Positions 57,084 through 64,000 of a stretch of DNA of 64,000 bases are shown here, one piece after another; within the stretch, counting starts at the first letter, position 1, and the number at the start of each line of letters is the position of its first letter. A program made the position numbers and the translations under genes. Below the pieces are notes generated by a model that made no database searches, had not been told where the DNA came from, and worked only from the letters and a program-made list of their open reading frames with translations. This DNA is from Parasitella parasitica (taxonomy: Eukaryota > Mucoromycota > Mucoromycetes > Mucorales > Mucoraceae), in NCBI GenBank assembly GCA_025201805.1, contig MU619242.1, forward strand, positions 267,507 through 331,506, read 5' to 3'.

Positions 57084-57952
57084 ACAAACAATAATATCCA
57101 CCAATATGCAGCCAATGAAACACTGAACTATCAAGAGAACAGATCAAGGCCCTTGGATTATAATAATCCAATATAAACCTTCATAATAATATTTTGTATA
57201 ATCCTTAGATTGACTTTGATCTTGATAAATTATAAACATTCTTAACAGACTCGTCGTTCAAGTTCTAATATTAATATCAAAGGCTCTCACACAAGAATTA
57301 GCTTTACTTTCTGTCGTATATGAGACCTCATATAATTCCTCTTCTAGTTCTCGTTGCTGCAAGAATCACTTTTTGTTGAATGAAGATTGAGAATTTTATC
57401 CCAAAGTGTGTCAATATGTTGAAGACGTCCGTCTTGAGAAAGCATTTAGATAAACTAGGGCACTGCGGATTATCAGCGTGAAGAGTTGAGCAGCGCCATA
57501 TCATATACCAAGAATTGATTTGCAAATAGCAGGACACGCCGTTTCTTGATCTTTTTTTTATTATATCATGTTTATTATTTTCTCGTTTATGGTAAAATAG
57601 CTTATAAAGAAGGTAACATTACTTTGAGAAGTTATTATCAGTCGCATTCCAAATTTGGAAGCTCAGTTTATTTAATCAATAAATCAACCAACCAAGAAAG
57701 AATAGAGCTAACAATTGCTTTGGTTGGTTTTCAATTTCATTCCAATTTGTTGGTTTTTGAACGTTAAGCCAATAACATCTCATGTGTATTTTCATTTTTC
57801 CCAAACAGAGTGAATAATGTTGAAAGTCAGGCAAAAAAACTCAAATCTTTCGAAATTAGACATGGTCTTAACAGCAAAGGCGACTTTTAAGCTGCACACT
57901 CTGTTTTATTTAATACAAATATGTTGACACTTTTTATTACTACAAACACAAA
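57084..57952. other. Stretch between Tc1 element and Helitron coding region
   Basis: AT-rich. A 69-codon minus-strand frame at 57328-57537 has no known domain. The unresolved Helitron 5' terminus probably lies in this interval. Confidence 0.4.
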
Positions 57953-60900
57953 GTGTCTGCTATTAGAATTTGTTTAAGCTGTGGTCAAGAAGGCTATTTA
58001 CGTTCTACAAGCAGGCTTTGCCTCAATAATACCCGTTCTAACAGTAGCACTTGCGCAAGCTGTGGTGGTATAGGCCATCGTCGATCTTCTCATCGTGATT
58101 GCGCTAACAACATTACTAATCGTATGTCTCAAATTTGTTTTCATTCTACAATCATAATCGAATTTTTTGTATAAACTAGGGCCTCAACCTGAAACTATGG
58201 AAGTAGATCAGCAAGCAGAAACAATCAGCGCTAATGATGCAACAACTAGCAGCCCTGTTTGTTCAAGCTGTGGACAAGAAGGTCATTTGCGACCTAACAG
58301 TAGATTGTGCTCCAACTCAACGCACAACAATACTCATAACATGGCCAGAAGAAGTACACCCTCTTTCACCGAGCGCCATGATCTTGGTGGAATGAACAGC
58401 ATTTGTCGCCATTGTCAAGCACGCATGTGGGCATCAGAAAAGAATGGAGGCACGAATGCAAACCCCGATTTCTCTTTGTGCTGTGGCAAGGGTAAATACG
58501 TTGTTGACCCTTTGCCCGAGATGCCTGAGTTGATTGCCAATTTATTGAGAGGATCAGACGAACAAAGCAAGGAGTTTAGGTCAAATCTAAGAGCTTACAA
58601 CAGTGCTCTGGGGTTCACCTCGCTAGGTTGTAACCTTGACTCGACAGTAGCCAATGCACGTGTAGGCGCCTATTCATTTAAAATTCATGGCAGCCTTTAT
58701 CATAGAATCGGAACCTTGCATCCAGGAGTAGGTGAGGCACCTAAATTTGCTCAAATCTATATCCACGACTCTGGAAATGAGATTCGAAACCGCCATGCTC
58801 ACAACCAGCATCTTAATATCACCACCTTGACCAACCTTCAAGCACTTATGCATGACGTAAATCGTTTTGTCTATGATTTCAAGTCAATGACTCAGTTGAT
58901 TGCAGAGAACCCTAGCTCTGTTCCTGATGTCTCAATGGTATTTAGAGCTGAAGGTACACCAGATCGAAGGAGATACAACGCACCAACTACTTCTACCGAG
59001 ATTGGTGTACTCATTGTTGGAGACGATAACCCAGAAACAACAAGAGACATTGTAATACGACCTACAAATGGAGGTCCTCTTCAAAGAATAAGTGAATTGA
59101 ATCAATGGTATGACGCGATGGCCTATGTCTTGATGTTTCCTTATGGCACTCCAAGTTGGAATATTGAGACCGTCTCTTTGAGTGGCAAAAAAGTAACTGC
59201 TATGAACTACTATGCTTTTAAATTAATGACTAGAGGTGGCAATCATTGTCTTCATTTGTTTGGCAATTTGTTTCAGCAGTTCATTGTGGATATGTACGCC
59301 AAGATTGAGCAACAACGCCTTCAGTTTCTTAGACACAATCAAAAGTTACTAAGATCGCATTTACTGAGTGGTTTAGAGGATGCAGTAAGATTGGAAGATG
59401 GATCCACCGATTTAAGTATAGTTGGCCGTAGAGTGATTTTACCAAGTTTATTTATTGGATCAGCACGTTACATGCAGCAGCTATACCAGGACGCCATCAG
59501 CATCGTAAGAAGGTTTGGCAAGCCCGACTTTTTCATCACCTTCACATGCAATCCAAAGTGGCCCGAGATTCAACGCGAGCTCTTACATGCCAATCAGACA
59601 ACCCCTGATCGTCCTGATCTTTGTGCCGGTGTCTTCCAAAAGAAACTCAGTGTTTTTATGAAAGACTTGATCTCAAAGCAGATTTTAGGAAAAGTTGTTG
59701 CTCACATACATGTCATTGAGTTTCAGAAACGAGGCCTTCCTCACGCACACATTCTTTTGATTGTATCTGATGCCGATAAACCTCGGACTGTAGAAGATAT
59801 TGACAAGATTGTTTCAGCAAAGATTCCTGATCCACAACTTCAACCTTTAGCTTACCAAACAGTAATAAAAAGCATGATGCATGGACCATGTGGTAATCTT
59901 TGGCCAAACGCACCATGTATGAAGGATGGAAAATGCTCAAAGTCATATCCTCACAAATACAACCAAAGCACTACCATTGAAGAAGGATCTGGATTTCCAA
60001 AATATCATAGACCTTACGATGGAAGGTTTGTCTATCGCCGCGATGTTCCACTTGGTAATGAATGGGTTGTCCCCCACAACATTGACCTTTGCATCAAATA
60101 TGACGCCCATATCAATGTCGAGATATGCAACACTGTAAAAAGTGTGAAATACATTTACAAGTATGTGTATAAGGGCCACGATCGGGCAAGCGTAGAAATG
60201 GCAACAGAAAGACAAGAAGGCCAAACCATAGAAGGAAACGATGAAATCAAGCAGTTTTTAGATGCCCGGTATGTCTCTGCTTCTGAGGCATGCTGGCGCA
60301 TTTTTCACTTTTCCTTGCATAAAGAGTATCCATCACATCAAAGACTTCAAATTCATCTGGAAGGACAACAGAATGTATGCTTTGATGAGACTACCAATAG
60401 GCTATTAGTTGAAATTGTTGAGGATGCCCAGGCTAAGGACACAACACTTACAGCTTGGTTCAGGTACAACCGTACGAACGAATCTGCCAGGCAATATCTC
60501 TATGCCGAGTTCCCAGAGCATTTTGTATGGAAGGATTATAGCTGGCGCCCTAGAAGGAACCCAAATGGTGATACTATAGGCCGTATTTATACTGTATCCC
60601 CTAACACTCAAGAAAAGTACTATCTTCGGATGCTTCTCCACCATATACGCGGCGCCAAGAGCTATCAGGATCTTCGTACTGTTGATCAGCATGTATACCC
60701 TACATTCCAAGCAGCAGCAAGAGCGTTAAATCTATTGGCTTCTGATGAGCAATGGGATGCGTGTTTGACAGAGTGTCTTAGCTTCCAATCTCCTGTACAG
60801 TTAAGAAAGCTGTTTTCTACCATTCTTTTGTTTTGCATACCATCAAATCCTCTCAGTTTATGGAATACATTTAAAGGGCATTTAGCTGAGGATTATATTC

Positions 60901-62603
60901 ATAGGGTAAGCTCTGAACTTAATGTCTCTGTCCTTTTAGAATCAAGTTTGAAAGAGTGCTACAACAACTGCCTTCTTGATATCAATGATCTTTTGGCTGC
61001 TAGCGGAAGATCTGTAACTGATTTTGAAGGGTTTTATTTGCCTACAAACGACACTCGAAACAATGGGTTTAGCTCTGCCCCTCCCTTGCTGCGTGAACAT
61101 TTGATTTTAAATGCTGCAGCCTCTACGTGCCCTGATCCCTCTTTGCTGCCTTTTAACGACAATCAAAAAGCCTTATTCGACATGGTTTTAGAGCTCACAG
61201 AGGAACCCCACTCAACACAACCAAGAATCATGTTCATTGATGGACCAGGCGGTACTGGAAAAACCTTTTTGTTCAATGCATTACTTGACTCTGTACGTCG
61301 TAAAAACGAGATCGCAATTGCTGTTGCCCATAGTGGTACTGCAGCCACTCTTCTTAAAGGTGGTAGAACAGCACATTCAACATTCAAGATACCAATAGTA
61401 GTATCAGGTGAAACAGTTTGCATGATCACGCCTTCATGTCAGGAAGCAAAAATTATTAGGAGTGCCAAGCTTATAGTCTGGGATGAAGCATCTATGATTA
61501 GTACAGATCAGATAATGACAGTGGATCGTACCTTACGAGATATAATGAAAGTAGAAAACCCGTTGTAGGAGCACGTTCCTCTTGGTGGTAAGCTGTTTGT
61601 TTTTGGAGGCGACTTTCGTCAGGTTTTACCTGTTATTCCTCGAGCACAAAGACCAACCATCATAAGCCAATGCTTGAACAACTCTCCTCTCTGGCCGCAT
61701 GTTAAAGCATCCAAACTTCACACAAATATGCGTGTACAACAAGCCCTTTCTGCCAACGACACACAACTAGCTGCAGAACTTCAAGATTTTGCTTCATATC
61801 TGCTCAGGATTGGTGATGAAAAAGAAAAAACTGTCAACGAAACGCCCCTTATCCAACTTAAAGACGAAATGCTTCTACCAGGCTCGGACATCTCTACACT
61901 AGCAACAGCAGTGTATAACAAATTCCAAAATTCGATTGACCTTGAAGCAAGCGCATTAGTTTCAAAAGCCATTCTTGCACCAAAAAATACACAGGTAGCT
62001 GAAATCAACAGTCTGATAATGGACCAATTCCCTGGAGAATATGTTGAATTCCTTAGTGCTGATTCTGCAGACGATGAAAGTCGGTCCATGCTATACCCAG
62101 TTGAATACCTAAATTCTCTCAACCCAGGCTCATTACCACCTCACTGTTTAAAGTTGAAGGTTGGCTCACCTATAATGATGCTCAGAAACCTTTCACCTAA
62201 AACTGGTGTATGCAATGGCACTCGATTGATATGCAAGTCATTCAAAGCACACATTATTGAAGCAGAAATAGTAACAGGCCCAAACAAAGGGGCTACATTC
62301 TTAATTCCCAGAATTGATGTATTCTCAAATGAAGCACAAACAACAATACCTTTCAGAAGAAGACAATTTCCGGTTAGACCGGCATTTGCCATGACCATCA
62401 ACAAGGCCCAAGGTCAAACTCTCGACTTTCTTGGTCTTTTTCTCAATTCTTCCGTCTTCTCACATGGCCAGTTATATGTTGCTTTCTCGCGCATTAAGCA
62501 GCCATCTTTAATCAAAATTCTCTTGGATAGAAAAACCTCAACTATCAAAAACTATACAGGATCATACACCGATAACCTTGTATTCCATGAAGTATTCAAA
62601 TAA
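57953..62603 (+). pseudogene. Helitron RepHel protein (Rep nuclease + PIF1 helicase) with one in-frame stop
   Basis: The first exon piece to 58121 joins 58180 after an intron with GTATGT donor and AACTAG acceptor; it adds a zinc-knuckle-like C-x2-C. Another CSSCGQEGHLRPNSRLC lies at about 58258-58310. The Rep (HUH) domain has IEFQKRGLPHAHILL at about 59713-59757 and the two-tyrosine motif YIYKYVYKG at about 60148-60174. The PIF1-type helicase has Walker A GPGGTGKT (about 61241-61264), DEASM and the C-terminal VAFSRI. The frame is open from 58180 to 62603 except for a TAG at 61566-61568, just before the helicase GGDFRQ block. Everything after it stays in frame, so this is a single nonsense change in an otherwise intact gene. 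The 5' start codon was not identified. Confidence 0.88.
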
Positions 62604-62756
62604 CTCTACTGCTTTCTACATTTTTTTTTCTATTGTGCCTTTCTACATCTATGTTATTATTCCTGTCTAACAGTATACTTTAAATTATAAATAACAACAA
62701 TAAAAGAACATTGAATACTTTATTAGCATTTATAGAAAATTGAGCTCCCGATAGGG

Positions 62757-62796
62757 CGACGATGGCCGTCGTGAGCGAAGCGAGCAGGTCAGCTAG
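62757..62796 (+). repeat. Helitron 3' terminus with hairpin and CTAG end
   Basis: Stem CGACG/CGTCG with 5-nt loop, then a GCGAAGCGAGC stretch and terminal CAGCTAG followed by T at 62797. Acts as the transposition terminator in rolling-circle models. Confidence 0.8.
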
Positions 62797-64000
62797 TTTT
62801 TTATAAAAAGTGACCAAACAAATGACCAATATTTCGTTTACGCGGGGTCCATCTCGCTCTGTGAGGCTTCCAGTCGCTGAAATAAATGAAACTTTATTGT
62901 ATTTTTACAGTGTGAACTGATCATCACATAAAAAGAATCTCCCTAAATATTATGAATATGAACTTCACTAGTTTTGTATAAAGACATATTTATCATGTAA
63001 TATTACATAAATGGAATGAACCAAAAAGAGCTCATTTTTGAAATGCAACATGTAGATACCTATTATTGCTATTTTCGGGAGCGATGGAGGCAATATAGTA
63101 TAACACCTTAAGTGAAAAGAGCATAGTGTGGTAAAAAGTGCAAAAACAACGATATATACAATTTATTTCCTTCTCTATTTTGGAAGTAGGATAATGTGCA
63201 TTGGTTAAACATTTCCACTCTATTTATGTTCGTTGTTGTAAACGGTCTGTCAGTCAGTTATGCCGTAACTGTCAGTCGGACCAAGTCAAGTACGGTATTC
63301 TAATATCGATATTTCTGACACATTTGTAAATGACATGCACGGACCAGTCCTTACATTGGTCTATGCGTCCCAAATGTGATTTGTGATTCGATTTCTTTTT
63401 GTTGGTTCTTAATTGATTATAAATGCTTTGTGGTCTCACGGCTAGATATTTAGGTAATTTGTTTGTTAGCTTGATTTGGAACCTCTAAGGTAGTTCCGTA
63501 AGAGATGACATTCAATTACTTCTTTGTAGGAAGTTCTATTACTTCAGCACACATATTAGTCTATTATATTTTATACTGAAACATCTTTTTACTTACATAT
63601 TAACTAAAAAGCCAAGTATATTTGGTTCACTATTAGTTCTACCATAAATTTGGCAATCCCCGAAAAAGTGCTATGCTTTCAAGTCAAATATACGATCTAT
63701 TATACCCCGTAGTGCGTCAGAATAGGACTAATTAACCATATTCGAATCTTGTTAGCAACAAGACACACTTTGATAGTCATTCTCTCGCTGAATCTGATTA
63801 ACTTGTGCTAGATTATTGTCCTCAAGATATATCTCATGATTTGCAAAGAATACTACCGATGCAAGAAAATACATTAGCATAACTATTCTTAAAGATTTGA
63901 TCTCAAATAACCTTTGCATTGACTATCATGAAAAAAAAAAAAGAATTTCCAGCGAAACCAATTAACAATTACTAATAATTTTAGCAAATTAATCAAAGCA
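62797..64000. other. Gene-free stretch to the right edge
   Basis: AT-rich DNA with no credible coding frame. Contains a degraded LTR-A fragment (62915-62966). Confidence 0.4.
62915..62966 (+). repeat. Degenerate LTR-A fragment
   Basis: About 52 bp matching LTR-A positions around 16-70 (ACTGATCATCACATAAAAAG onward) with a few substitutions and indels. An old relic of the same retrotransposon family. Confidence 0.75.

Larger units (their letters stand above)
57953..62796 (+). mobile_element. Helitron (rolling-circle transposon), 5' end unresolved
   Basis: Encodes a RepHel protein and ends with a typical Helitron 3' terminus. A GC-rich hairpin (CGACG...CGTCG, about 62757-62771) is followed by GAGCGAAGCGAGC and CAGCTAG, then T, fitting CTRR insertion between A and T. 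The 5' end (expected to begin TC after an A) could not be fixed by eye; the start given is the first coding-like base. No long terminal repeats or target duplication are expected for this class. Confidence 0.88.

Overview
The window looks like nuclear DNA of an early-diverging filamentous fungus, most likely Mucoromycota (Mucorales-type). The genes are AT-rich with many short GT-AG introns (mostly about 40-90 nt). Their products are typical fungal proteins: Cdc9, Bub3, Def1, Nst1, Thp3, Tti1, Gem1, Msp1, Ubc8 and Qcr6. Gene blocks alternate with repeat-rich stretches holding an LTR retrotransposon with chromodomain, a LINE fragment, a Tc1/mariner element, a MITE and a Helitron. I assign the organism from protein style and architecture only; no rRNA gene is present.

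Layout. 1-7.5 kb is gene-poor: the start of a putative Crypton/Ndc10-like tyrosine recombinase running off the left edge, a solo LTR with a perfect 5-bp target duplication, a dead LINE 3' end and a 27-codon sORF. 7.7-20.1 kb is a compact gene block: MSP1 (+), THP3/LENG8 (-), TTI1 (+), a three-LIM protein (+), a RING-CH-like membrane protein (+), a homeodomain protein (+) and an RRM protein (-). 20.1-32.2 kb is repeat territory: a TA-flanked MITE, an almost intact Ty3/gypsy chromovirus with 398/400-bp LTRs, and a nested cluster of inverted LTR copies of two families. 32.2-52.9 kb is a second gene block: UBC8 (-), an HSPA12-like Hsp70 (-), NST1 (+), a 74-N gap, DEF1 (-), GEM1/Miro (+), CDC9 (-), BUB3 (-), a candidate shelterin TPP1/Tpz1-like protein (-) and QCR6 (+). 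53-64 kb is again repeat-rich: three tandem copies of a ~370-bp unit, a broken DD34E Tc1/IS630 element and a Helitron with one in-frame stop.

Themes. The second block joins ubiquitin and Pol II-turnover genes (UBC8, DEF1), mitochondrial genes (GEM1, QCR6) and three consecutive same-strand chromosome-maintenance genes (CDC9, BUB3, the TPP1-like gene). MSP1 in the first block is also mitochondrial. Divergent pairs with short shared promoters are THP3/TTI1 (210 bp) and TPP1-like/QCR6 (310 bp). Exon structures were worked out by hand from splice consensus, reading phase and remembered family alignments. No search was run. The most novel items are the TPP1-like protein with a duplicated acidic motif, the inverted LTR cluster and the ~370-bp tandem array of unknown function.
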